Source: Nitrospirae bacterium JdFR-85
GTDB lineage: Bacteria; Nitrospirota; Thermodesulfovibrionia; Thermodesulfovibrionales; JdFR-85
DNA length: 34,076 nucleotides
Assembly: GCA_002011745.1 (NCBI GenBank)
Contig: MTOU01000029.1
Coordinates: forward strand, 394 to 34,469
Reading direction: 5' to 3'
Below are positions 18,228 to 27,171 of the stretch, in pieces. The position numbers were made by a program, and so were the translations under genes. Every line of letters starts with the position of its first letter. Position 1 is the stretch's first letter. The notes under the pieces are model-generated. The model was not told the origin of the DNA. It saw only the letters and a program-made list of their open reading frames with translations, and did no database searches.

Positions 18228-19541
<1,314 letters not shown>

Positions 19542-19545
<4 letters not shown>

Positions 19546-20339
19546 TCTACAACCTCCTTACTCTCTGTTTTCTCGGCTACTGCTTCTGTAGCCTCATCTT
19601 CCTGTATCTTCTCCTCTATAGTCTCTTGCATCGCCTCTTCTTCCAGTTTCTTCTCCAACATCTGTTTGCCCTCAAGCACTGCATCTGCCATCTTTGAGGT
19701 GATAAGTCTTATAGCCCTTATGGCATCATCATTGCCTGGTATAACATAGTCTATAAGATCAGGGTCACAGTTGGTATCCACTATCGCAACTATAGGGATA
19801 TTGAGTTTTCTTGCCTCATTCACAGCTATGTATTCCTTCTTAGGGTCCACTATAAAAACAGCTCCAGGCAGGGTCTGCATCTCCTTTATACCACCAAGAT
19901 TTTTCTCGAGCTTGGAGCGGGTCTTCTCTATCTTAGAAACCTCTTTCTTTGTCAATTTCTCATAAATTCCTTCCTCTTTCATTCTTTCTATTTTCTTCAG
20001 TTTTTCGATGCTCTTTTTTATTGTGGAGAAGTTGGTGAGCATCCCTCCAAGCCATCTGTTATTAACATAAAAGGCACCTGCCCGTGCCGCCTCTTCCTTA
20101 ATAGCATCCTGTGCCTGTTTCTTGGTTCCTACAAACAGCACATGCTCTCCAGAGGCAGACACTTCTCTCATAAAAGCATAGGCATCCTCTATACCTTTGA
20201 GAGTTTTTTGAAGATCAATTATATAGATGCCATTCCTCTCTCCGAAGATATACCTTTTCATCTTTGGGTTCCACCTTCTGACCTGATGCCCAAAGTGGAC
20301 ACCTGCCTCAAGCAACTCTTTCATGGTTACCACTGCCAT
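19542..20339 (-). CDS. rpsB: 30S ribosomal protein S2
   Basis: The 265-aa protein has [45 protein letters not shown] and [24 protein letters not shown] (in parts), all S2 signatures. The C terminus is a long acidic extension rich in Glu. AAGGAGGTAG precedes the ATG. It heads the rpsB-tsf-pyrH-frr run and has a structured leader. Confidence 0.96.
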
Positions 20340-20376
20340 TTTCTACCTCCTTAATGTAGGTTTTTTCCTCCGCCTT

Positions 20377-20418
20377 CGCCGTTGAGACCCGTAACTGTAC
20401 AGGCACCTTTCAACGGCG
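20377..20418 (-). promoter_or_regulatory. Structured RNA leader of rpsB
   Basis: On the minus strand, CGCCGTTGA (20418-20410) pairs perfectly with TCAACGGCG (20385-20377). Inside it CCTGTA (20403-20398) pairs with TACGGG (20393-20388) around a CAGT loop. The inner stem has a G-U wobble in the rpsB sense but a C-A mismatch in the other sense, which points to the rpsB transcript. No T-run follows, so it is not a terminator. It ends 37 bases before the rpsB ATG. Autoregulation by S2 is a reasonable guess. Confidence 0.55.
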
Positions 20419-20453
20419 ATATACAGGCGTGTGTAGTCAGAGTAATGCCAAAA

Positions 20454-20483
20454 ACCATAACATATTTATCTGATTTTTTTCAA
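20454..20483 (-). promoter_or_regulatory. Candidate rpsB promoter
   Basis: Read on the minus strand, TTGAAA (20483-20478) and TATGGT (20459-20454) are 18 bases apart. Transcription would begin near 20447 and include the whole leader hairpin. Confidence 0.4.
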
Positions 20484-20566
20484 CTATTAAACTCTTTAAA
20501 GCGGGAGTCTATACTTTTATTGATGCTATACAGTGCCCTTAGAAGTTTACTTAAATTTTTCTTTAT

Positions 20567-20596
20567 TTGACAAAATTCAATAATAACTTTTATTAT
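20567..20596 (+). promoter_or_regulatory. Promoter of the glutamate synthase operon
   Basis: A perfect TTGACA (20567-20572) lies 18 bases from TATTAT (20591-20596). Transcription would start near 20603, about 40 bases before gltB1. Confidence 0.6.
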
Positions 20597-20603
20597 AAAG
20601 AAC

Positions 20604-20617
20604 GGCAAATTTTTGCC
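20604..20617 (+). promoter_or_regulatory. Palindromic operator candidate at the gltB start site
   Basis: GGCAAATTTTTGCC is a 14-base inverted repeat (arms GGCAAA/TTTGCC). It lies 7 bases after the -10 element, so it covers the predicted first transcribed bases, a repressor position. A related palindrome occupies the same place at the beta-type glnA (31916-31933). No T-run or strong stem makes it a terminator. Confidence 0.5.
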
Positions 20618-20643
20618 TATCAAAGACATCTTTTGAATATACA

Positions 20644-21771
20644 ATGTGCAGACTTGCTGCCATAACATCGGAAAGCTATATATCTCCCTTAGAAAACATT
20701 GCCGCTCTTGAGGCAATGAAGGAAGGGTATGACGGCTCTGGTATGGGGTTGGTCCTCAAAAACCTTGGTGGAGAGTTTGAAGAGCTCAAGGAGTATCCTA
20801 TACTTTCTGGTATCTGTTCAAGAGAAGGGATCAAGAGGCTTGATGAATATATGGATCATCTTGGGTTCAAGCTTATTTATACCTGGACCCCAAAGATTAA
20901 ACCCGTTGCAGGGGTTAAACAAAGAGATTATTACTTTGGCCGAGTTTATGACTATCCTGATGAATATAAAGACAAGCCATGGGAAGAAAAAGAAGATCTG
21001 CTTCTGAGAACGAGGGTTACCCTGAGGAGAATGGGCGAGAGGGATGAATCCATTATTGTGTTCTCCTTCTATCCAGATGTGCTCATCATAAAGGAGGTGG
21101 GAGACCCTGTAGCACTCGGTGAGTTTTTCGGATTTGATAGCTCAAACCTAAGGGCAAAGATCATTTTTGCACAGGGCAGACAGAATACAAACTATGACAT
21201 AAACCTCTATGCCTGTCATCCCTTCTTCATACAGGGCTATGGCTCTATGACAAATGGCGAGAATACGGCATTCGTGCCCATTAAGGAGTTTCTGATGAGC
21301 AGAGGCTTTCCTGGCTACATAGGCTATCAGAGTGACAGTGAGGTGTTTACTCATATTCTTCACTATACATGTAAAATGCTCGGGCTTCCCCTTATTTATT
21401 ATAAAGATGTGATAACCCCTCTTAAGACATCGGAAATACAGCAGAGGGAAGACAGGGATGTGGTACAGATGCTGAAGATCACGCTGAGACCCCTCTGCAT
21501 AGATGGGCCCAACTGCGTTATAGGGTTTGTACCTGATGGGACCTGTTTTATGGTTCAGGATTCAAAAAAACTCCGTCCAGGGGTTGTAGGAGGAGTAAAG
21601 GGGAGAGTGGGGCTCATGTCAGAGGAGTGTGGTCTTGACAGGGCTGTTCCTGAGAGAGACAGGGCAAAGGACACTTTTCCAATGAAATACGACATGGTTA
21701 TTGTCTCGCCAGAGGCAAAGGAGGTAAAGGTATGGAACCAGAGGTACGGCTGGACCACAATTATCAATTGA
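20644..21771 (+). CDS. Glutamate synthase, glutamine amidotransferase subunit (archaeal type)
   Basis: The 375-aa protein begins MCRLAAITSE. Cys2 is the N-terminal nucleophile of class-II glutaminases after Met removal, which fixes the start although no ribosome binding site is visible. It carries EGYDGSGMGLVL and later ACHPFFIQGYGSMTNGENTAF, as in stand-alone GOGAT amidotransferase proteins. It would release ammonia from glutamine for the synthase subunit next door. The end overlaps the next gene by 40 bases. This corresponds to the first piece of GltB split into separate genes. Confidence 0.88.
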   Translation: MCRLAAITSESYISPLENIAALEAMKEGYDGSGMGLVLKNLGGEFEELKEYPILSGICSREGIKRLDEYMDHLGFKLIYTWTPKIKPVAGVKQRDYYFGRVYDYPDEYKDKPWEEKEDLLLRTRVTLRRMGERDESIIVFSFYPDVLIIKEVGDPVALGEFFGFDSSNLRAKIIFAQGRQNTNYDINLYACHPFFIQGYGSMTNGENTAFVPIKEFLMSRGFPGYIGYQSDSEVFTHILHYTCKMLGLPLIYYKDVITPLKTSEIQQREDRDVVQMLKITLRPLCIDGPNCVIGFVPDGTCFMVQDSKKLRPGVVGGVKGRVGLMSEECGLDRAVPERDRAKDTFPMKYDMVIVSPEAKEVKVWNQRYGWTTIIN

Positions 21772-23393
21772 GCATAAAGGAATTTCCTTATATAATTGAG
21801 TGGAGAGAGGACCGCTGCAAAAGGTGTGGCCGTTGTACTGCAGTATGTCCAATGTTTGCAATAGAGCCCTCTGTGGTGGTGAAGAGAGAGCTTATATCAG
21901 AAGGTCCTGTCCCAACACCGAAGGAGATACGCAAAATAGTAACTGTTATCAAACAATCCACAGATATAAGCCGTTACTGCACTGGTTGTGCTACATGCTC
22001 GCTTGTCTGTCCCAATGAGGCTATAGAACCGAGGTACAATCCTCAACATAAATTTTTATTTCACAAAAACAGAGGTGGATACCCATACCGTCGTGGTGGG
22101 AGACGGAATGACCCTGCTCCATCCACCCTTGACAGACTGAAGTTCACCAGGATTTCTATGCTCACAGACCCTGCCCTTGATGCAGGAAGGCATGAGTTCC
22201 GTATAAGGACATATCTTGGCAGGATTCTTCCTCCTGATGAGCTTCCCATAAAGATTGTCAATGGCAAGGCTGTGCTGGACCGTAGCAGTGATAAATTTAT
22301 ACCTCCTGTAAGAGAGATATACCCCATAATGATTGGTAGTATGTCTATAGGTGCCCTCTCACCATACATGTGGGAAGGTCTCGCGATGGGGATCACCTAT
22401 CTGAATGAGGTAGAGGGGATGCCTGTGGTGATGTGTTCTGGTGAGGGTGGTATGCCTCCGAGACTTCTGAAGTCAAGGTTTATCAAGTACTTCATTATAC
22501 AGATAGCCTCTGGTTATTTTGGCTGGGACGAGATTATAAGGGCGATTCCACACATGGTGGAAGACCCCTGTGCAGTGGAGATAAAATATGGCCAGGGGGC
22601 AAAGCCTGGTGATGGCGGGCTTCTGATGGCTCACAAGGTGCTGAAACTTATTGCAGAGATAAGGGGAGTACCAATGGGTGTTGATCTGCCGTCTCCACCA
22701 ACACATCAGACAAAATACTCCATTGAAGAGTCTGTGGCAAAGATGATCCAGTCCATGTACATGGCATGGGGGTTCAGGGTGCCTGTATATCCGAAGATCT
22801 CAGGCACAAGGACAGCAAAAGCAGTGTTGAACAACCTTGTGAGGAACCCCTATGCAGCGGCACTCTGTATTGATGGCGAAGACGGTGGCACCGGAGCTGC
22901 CTACAATGTCTCTATGGACAAGATGGGACATCCCATTGCCTCCAACATTAGAGAATGCTACCTTGAACTGGTGAAACAGGGTAAACAGAACGAGATTCCA
23001 CTTATTGCAGCAGGCGGTGTGGGTAAAACAGGTAATCTGGCTGCCAATGCTGCAGCCCTGTTTATGCTCGGTGCCTCTGCTGTTGCCATAGGGAAATACA
23101 TTATGCAGGCTGCTGCAGGCTGCTTTGGGGATGAATACAACAGATGTAATATATGTAATATTGGTAGATGTCCAAGAGGCATTACCACGCAGGATCCAAA
23201 ACTCTACAGAAGGCTTGACCCGGAGAAGGTTGCCGAAAGGGTGGTTGAGGTCTTCAAGGCCCTGGATGTGGAACTTAAAAAGATATTTGCACCTATGGGA
23301 AGAAGCACGGAACTGCCGATCGGAATGTCTGATGGTATAAGTGCAGATGACCCAGGAATAGCAGAAAGGTTACAGATAAGTTATGCCTGTTAG
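21732..23393 (+). CDS. gltB: Glutamate synthase central/FMN subunit with two ferredoxin clusters
   Basis: The 553-aa protein has two [4Fe-4S] motifs at the N terminus (CKRCGRCTAVCP near 29-40, CTGCATCSLVCP near 83-94). The FMN-binding synthase domain follows: IGSMSIGALSPYMWEGLAMG, EGGMPPRLL, KYGQGAKPGDGGLL, DGEDGGTGAAYN. Cys472, Cys475 and Cys480 (CNICNIGRCPRG) match the 3Fe-4S ligands of GOGAT. It converts 2-oxoglutarate and ammonia to glutamate. AGGAGG precedes the ATG. It overlaps both neighbours. Confidence 0.92.
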   Translation: MEPEVRLDHNYQLSIKEFPYIIEWREDRCKRCGRCTAVCPMFAIEPSVVVKRELISEGPVPTPKEIRKIVTVIKQSTDISRYCTGCATCSLVCPNEAIEPRYNPQHKFLFHKNRGGYPYRRGGRRNDPAPSTLDRLKFTRISMLTDPALDAGRHEFRIRTYLGRILPPDELPIKIVNGKAVLDRSSDKFIPPVREIYPIMIGSMSIGALSPYMWEGLAMGITYLNEVEGMPVVMCSGEGGMPPRLLKSRFIKYFIIQIASGYFGWDEIIRAIPHMVEDPCAVEIKYGQGAKPGDGGLLMAHKVLKLIAEIRGVPMGVDLPSPPTHQTKYSIEESVAKMIQSMYMAWGFRVPVYPKISGTRTAKAVLNNLVRNPYAAALCIDGEDGGTGAAYNVSMDKMGHPIASNIRECYLELVKQGKQNEIPLIAAGGVGKTGNLAANAAALFMLGASAVAIGKYIMQAAAGCFGDEYNRCNICNIGRCPRGITTQDPKLYRRLDPEKVAERVVEVFKALDVELKKIFAPMGRSTELPIGMSDGISADDPGIAERLQISYAC

Positions 23394-25743
23394 AGAAGGA
23401 TCAGTAGAGATCAAAAAGGTAACCCTTTATGGTAGAAGGGATGGGAAACGTGTGCCCTCAAGGGTGCTTGAAGCAGAGATACAGGAGGCAGTGCGTCAGG
23501 GTGCGAGGGAGTTACATATAATAGCAGATGGTCAGCACGGCATAGGTGGTCGTATCTGGCCAGAATTTGGTCCTGTTAAGGTTATTGTTGAGGGTCCTGT
23601 AGGGCAGAGACTCGGCAGCATGGGGATGTTCGGCACTGAGATTATTGTGAAAGGGAGTGCCTCTGATGATGTGGGCTGGCTCAACTGTGGTGCAAAGATA
23701 ACCGTGCTCGGTGATGTGACCAATGGTGCCCACAATGCCGCTGCCCAGGGGATACTGTATGTTCAGGGTGGTGGCGGTGCCCGTTGTGACACGATGACAA
23801 AGCATAATCCAAAGTTTGATCCTCCACAGTCATGGTATTTCAGGGATGTAGGAGATACCTTTGCAGAATTCAAGGCAGGTGGTATCGCTGTTGTCTGTGG
23901 TGTAAATCCTCGCAATCCGAAAAATATCCTTGGATACAGGCCCTGTGTAGGGATGGTTGGCGGTGTAATATACTTCAGGGGTGAGATTGAAGGCTACAGT
24001 GAGTATGATGTGAAACTCCTTGAGCTTACTGATCAGGACTGGGAGTGGCTCAAGGAAAACATGAAGCCCTATCTTGAGGCGATAGACAGATTGGAGTACT
24101 ATAAAGAGCTTACCTCAGATAGAAAGGCATGGAGGAAACTACTCCCTTATACTGCCCAGGAACGCGCCAAAAGAAAACCTTTCAAGATGTCCATCCAGGA
24201 ATTCAAAACAAAAATATGGGAGCCTGGTGTGGGTGAAGGGGGAATATTTGCAGAGTATCTTGAGCATCCGAGAACCTTGTTGCCCTATATTACTACGGGT
24301 GAGGACCGGAGGTTCAAACCTGTCTGGAATAACCAGAAGTACGCACCTCCCTGTGAATACAACTGCCCCACTGGCATACCAACACCGAGAAGGACCTATC
24401 TGATCCGTACAGGAAGACTTGAGGAGGCGGTCTCATTGGTGCTTCAGTACTCTCCTCTGCCTGCTACTGTCTGTGGAGAGATATGCCCCAATCTCTGTAT
24501 GGAGGCATGCACTCGTGCAAGGGTTGACAGACCCGTAAGCATAAAGACCCTCGGCAAGGCATCTCTCAATGCAAAGCTGCCAGAGATGGCAAGGCCCACA
24601 GGCAAGAAAGTTGCCGTTGTGGGTGGTGGTCCAGGAGGGCTTTCTGCTGCATGGCAGCTCGCCCTGAAGGGGCATGAGGTACACATATATGAGGCAGAGG
24701 AGAAATTGGGTGGTAAGCTGGAGTACTGTATACCCAGAGAAAGGCTTCCTCAAGAGGTTCTCAGAAAGGAACTTGAGAGGATCAAAGAGGTGGGTATAAA
24801 GGTACACCTCAAATACAGGGTAGACAAAGATAAGTTTAAGGAAATCTATGACAGCCATGATGCAGTAGTAGTGGCTACAGGTGCACACAGACCAAGAAGA
24901 CTCAATGTGCCAGGGGCTCAGGATATGACCACTGCCTATGAGTTCCTCCGCGAAATAAATCTCGGCAGAAGGCCTGATCTTACGGGCAAAAAGGTTGTCA
25001 TCATTGGAGCAGGAAATGTGGGTATGGATGTGGCTGCAGAGGCGTTTCATTCTGGTGCAAAAGAGGTGGTTGCCGTTGACATCCAGAAACCTGCTGCATT
25101 TGGTAAAGAACTGGAGATAGCCCAGGCACTGGGGACGAAGGTAGTGTGGCCAAAGTTCACGGAGAGGTATGACAAGAAAGAGGGCAGGATCTACTTTACA
25201 GACGGCACTTCCCTGGAGGCTGATCTTGTGGTGGTCTCAATCGGTGATATACCCATAAGTGACTTCCTGCCGCCTACTGTTCATACTCATCAGCATGGAT
25301 GGATTGAATCAGATGAGGCAGGCCATACATCAGACCCGAAGGTCTTTGCCATTGGTGATGCTACAAAACTGGGCCTCGTTACCCATGCAATAGGCCACGG
25401 TCGTAAGGCAGCAGAGGCAGTGCATGCCTTTCTGACAGGCATGTCATTCCACAGACCACAGCCCAAGCCTGTTATACCTTATGATAAGATAAAGACAGCA
25501 TATTATGAGGTCTTCAGGACAAAGGAGACCACTGTTGAGGCCGAGGCTGAAAGGTGTATGTCCTGTGCAGTATGCAGGGACTGCCACATGTGTGAAACCA
25601 CCTGTTACTACGGGGCTATCAGCCGTACCGAATATGAGGATGGCTCCTTTGCCTATGTGGTGGATGACAATCTCTGTATAGGTTGTGGCTTCTGTGCAGG
25701 TGTCTGCCCCTGTGGTGTATGGGAGATGGAACCGAATCCGTAG
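23383..25743 (+). CDS. Glutamate synthase GXGXG domain fused to a GltD-like oxidoreductase
   Basis: The 786-aa protein joins two units. Residues 1 to about 250 form the GXGXG beta-helix domain (ADGQHGIGGRIWPEFGPVKV, then GWLNCGAKITVLGD). From about 320 it is GltD-like: CEYNCPTGIP and CGEICPNLCMEACTR for two clusters, VAVVGGGPGGLSAAW near 409 for FAD, and VVIIGAGNVGMDVA near 537 for NAD(P)H. The C terminus has ferredoxin clusters (CMSCAVCRDCHMC, CIGCGFCAGVCPCG). It should feed electrons to the GltB subunit. The fusion of the GXGXG domain to the reductase is unusual compared with proteobacterial GltB/GltD. The end is 4 bases from convergent glnA. Confidence 0.9.
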   Translation: MPVREGSVEIKKVTLYGRRDGKRVPSRVLEAEIQEAVRQGARELHIIADGQHGIGGRIWPEFGPVKVIVEGPVGQRLGSMGMFGTEIIVKGSASDDVGWLNCGAKITVLGDVTNGAHNAAAQGILYVQGGGGARCDTMTKHNPKFDPPQSWYFRDVGDTFAEFKAGGIAVVCGVNPRNPKNILGYRPCVGMVGGVIYFRGEIEGYSEYDVKLLELTDQDWEWLKENMKPYLEAIDRLEYYKELTSDRKAWRKLLPYTAQERAKRKPFKMSIQEFKTKIWEPGVGEGGIFAEYLEHPRTLLPYITTGEDRRFKPVWNNQKYAPPCEYNCPTGIPTPRRTYLIRTGRLEEAVSLVLQYSPLPATVCGEICPNLCMEACTRARVDRPVSIKTLGKASLNAKLPEMARPTGKKVAVVGGGPGGLSAAWQLALKGHEVHIYEAEEKLGGKLEYCIPRERLPQEVLRKELERIKEVGIKVHLKYRVDKDKFKEIYDSHDAVVVATGAHRPRRLNVPGAQDMTTAYEFLREINLGRRPDLTGKKVVIIGAGNVGMDVAAEAFHSGAKEVVAVDIQKPAAFGKELEIAQALGTKVVWPKFTERYDKKEGRIYFTDGTSLEADLVVVSIGDIPISDFLPPTVHTHQHGWIESDEAGHTSDPKVFAIGDATKLGLVTHAIGHGRKAAEAVHAFLTGMSFHRPQPKPVIPYDKIKTAYYEVFRTKETTVEAEAERCMSCAVCRDCHMCETTCYYGAISRTEYEDGSFAYVVDDNLCIGCGFCAGVCPCGVWEMEPNP

Positions 25744-25747
25744 CCCC

Positions 25748-27076
25748 TCACAACATCGGTAGATATGTCTCAATCTCGTAGGGGAAGACCCTGATTCTGT
25801 ATTCATCCCACTCTATTCTCTTGCTCATGATCAACTCTTCAAAGATATGATCTCCAAGTGTTTCTCTCAGCAGCTCGCTATTCTCTGCATACTCAATAGC
25901 CTCAATGAGACTACCTGGCAGCTGGTCAATCCCCATCTTTCTTCTCTCCTCTTCTGAAAGATGGTAAACATCAATCTCTGTCGGCTCTGGCAGGGTATAT
26001 CCCTCTTCAATCCCCTTAAGCCCTGCATTGAGCATACAGGCAAAGGCAAGATAGGGATTACAGGCAGGGTCAGGAGAACGGAGCTCTATTCTTGTTGCCC
26101 TCTCCTTCCCGGGTTTATAAATAGGAACCCTTATGAGAGCAGAACGGTTTCTACGTGCCCAACATATATAAACAGGAGCTTCATATCCGGGCACAAGCCT
26201 CTTGTAGGAATTGACCCATTGGTTAAGCACAAGGGTTATCTCCTTTATATGAGTAAGTATTCCAGCCATGTACTTTTTCGCTACATCAGAGAGGTAGTAC
26301 TTGTCATTGGGGTCAAAAAAGGCGTTTTCTTCTCCTCTGAAAAGAGACTGATGGGTGTGCATACCACTGCCATTCTGTCCGAAAAGAGGCTTTGGCATAA
26401 AAGTGGCATAAACCCCGTGTTTCTTTGCTATCTCCTTCACTGTGGCCCTGTATGTCATCACAGTATCTGCCATCGTGAGGGCATCAGTGAAACGGAGGTC
26501 AATCTCATGCTGTGAATGGGCAACCTCATGGTGGGAGTACTCCACTCTTATGCCCATCTGCTCAAGGGCAAGAATGGTGTCTCTCCTCAGGTCTTCTGCT
26601 GCATCAGGTGAGTAATCAAAATATCCTCCTTCATCAAGAGGTTCGGGGTTTTTATCGCTTTTGAAGTAAAAATACTCAATTTCTGGGCCAAGGTAAAAGG
26701 TATATCCCTTAGCTTTTGCCTTTTCCAGATTCCTCTTCAGCACATACCTCGGATCACCTTTGTAAGGTGTACCATCAGGCTCGTAAATATCACAGAACAT
26801 CCTTCCCACGGCCTTATCCTTCGGTCTCCATGGAAGCAGTACAAATGTGGTGGGGTCTGGTCTTGCGATCATGTCACTCTCGTCAATCCTGGCAAACCCC
26901 CTGATAGAGGAGCCGTCAAAGCCCATGCCTTCCTCAAAGGCGACCTCCAGCTCCTCAACAGGCAGGGCAAAACTCTTCAGAGTTCCATGAATGTCAGAGA
27001 ACCAGAGCCTGATAAACTTTACATCGTACTTTTTTACAAGTTCAATAACATCCTTTTTGTCTCTCGGTCTTTCCAT
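25748..27076 (-). CDS. glnA: Glutamine synthetase type I-alpha
   Basis: The 442-aa protein has [61 protein letters not shown] and [13 protein letters not shown], which bind metal, glutamate and ATP. It lacks the NLYDLPPEE adenylylation motif; the matching region reads EIDVYHLSEEERRK. With its 442-aa length this identifies a GSI-alpha enzyme, normally not controlled by GlnE. An AGGAAGG-like site precedes the ATG. It lies 88 bases downstream of glnE in the same direction, behind a set of repeats. Confidence 0.9.
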   Translation of the reverse strand: MERPRDKKDVIELVKKYDVKFIRLWFSDIHGTLKSFALPVEELEVAFEEGMGFDGSSIRGFARIDESDMIARPDPTTFVLLPWRPKDKAVGRMFCDIYEPDGTPYKGDPRYVLKRNLEKAKAKGYTFYLGPEIEYFYFKSDKNPEPLDEGGYFDYSPDAAEDLRRDTILALEQMGIRVEYSHHEVAHSQHEIDLRFTDALTMADTVMTYRATVKEIAKKHGVYATFMPKPLFGQNGSGMHTHQSLFRGEENAFFDPNDKYYLSDVAKKYMAGILTHIKEITLVLNQWVNSYKRLVPGYEAPVYICWARRNRSALIRVPIYKPGKERATRIELRSPDPACNPYLAFACMLNAGLKGIEEGYTLPEPTEIDVYHLSEEERRKMGIDQLPGSLIEAIEYAENSELLRETLGDHIFEELIMSKRIEWDEYRIRVFPYEIETYLPML

Positions 27077-27097
27077 AACCCACCTTCCTCAGAAGAT

Positions 27098-27171
27098 TTT
27101 TATACCAGAGGATAAATAATGAATTTCAGCAATGCTAAAAGAAATCCTTACTGGTATAAAAGAATTATACC
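27098..27171. repeat. GGTATAA half-sites between glnE and the alpha-type glnA
   Basis: TTTTATACCAG (27098-27108) and CTGGTATAAAA (27151-27161) are perfect 11-base inverted copies. A further TTATACC (27165-27171) forms a 7-base stem with GGTATAA (27153-27159). The set covers the 3' end of glnE and the leader of glnA. It may be an operator array or a weak transcript end for glnE. Confidence 0.5.
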
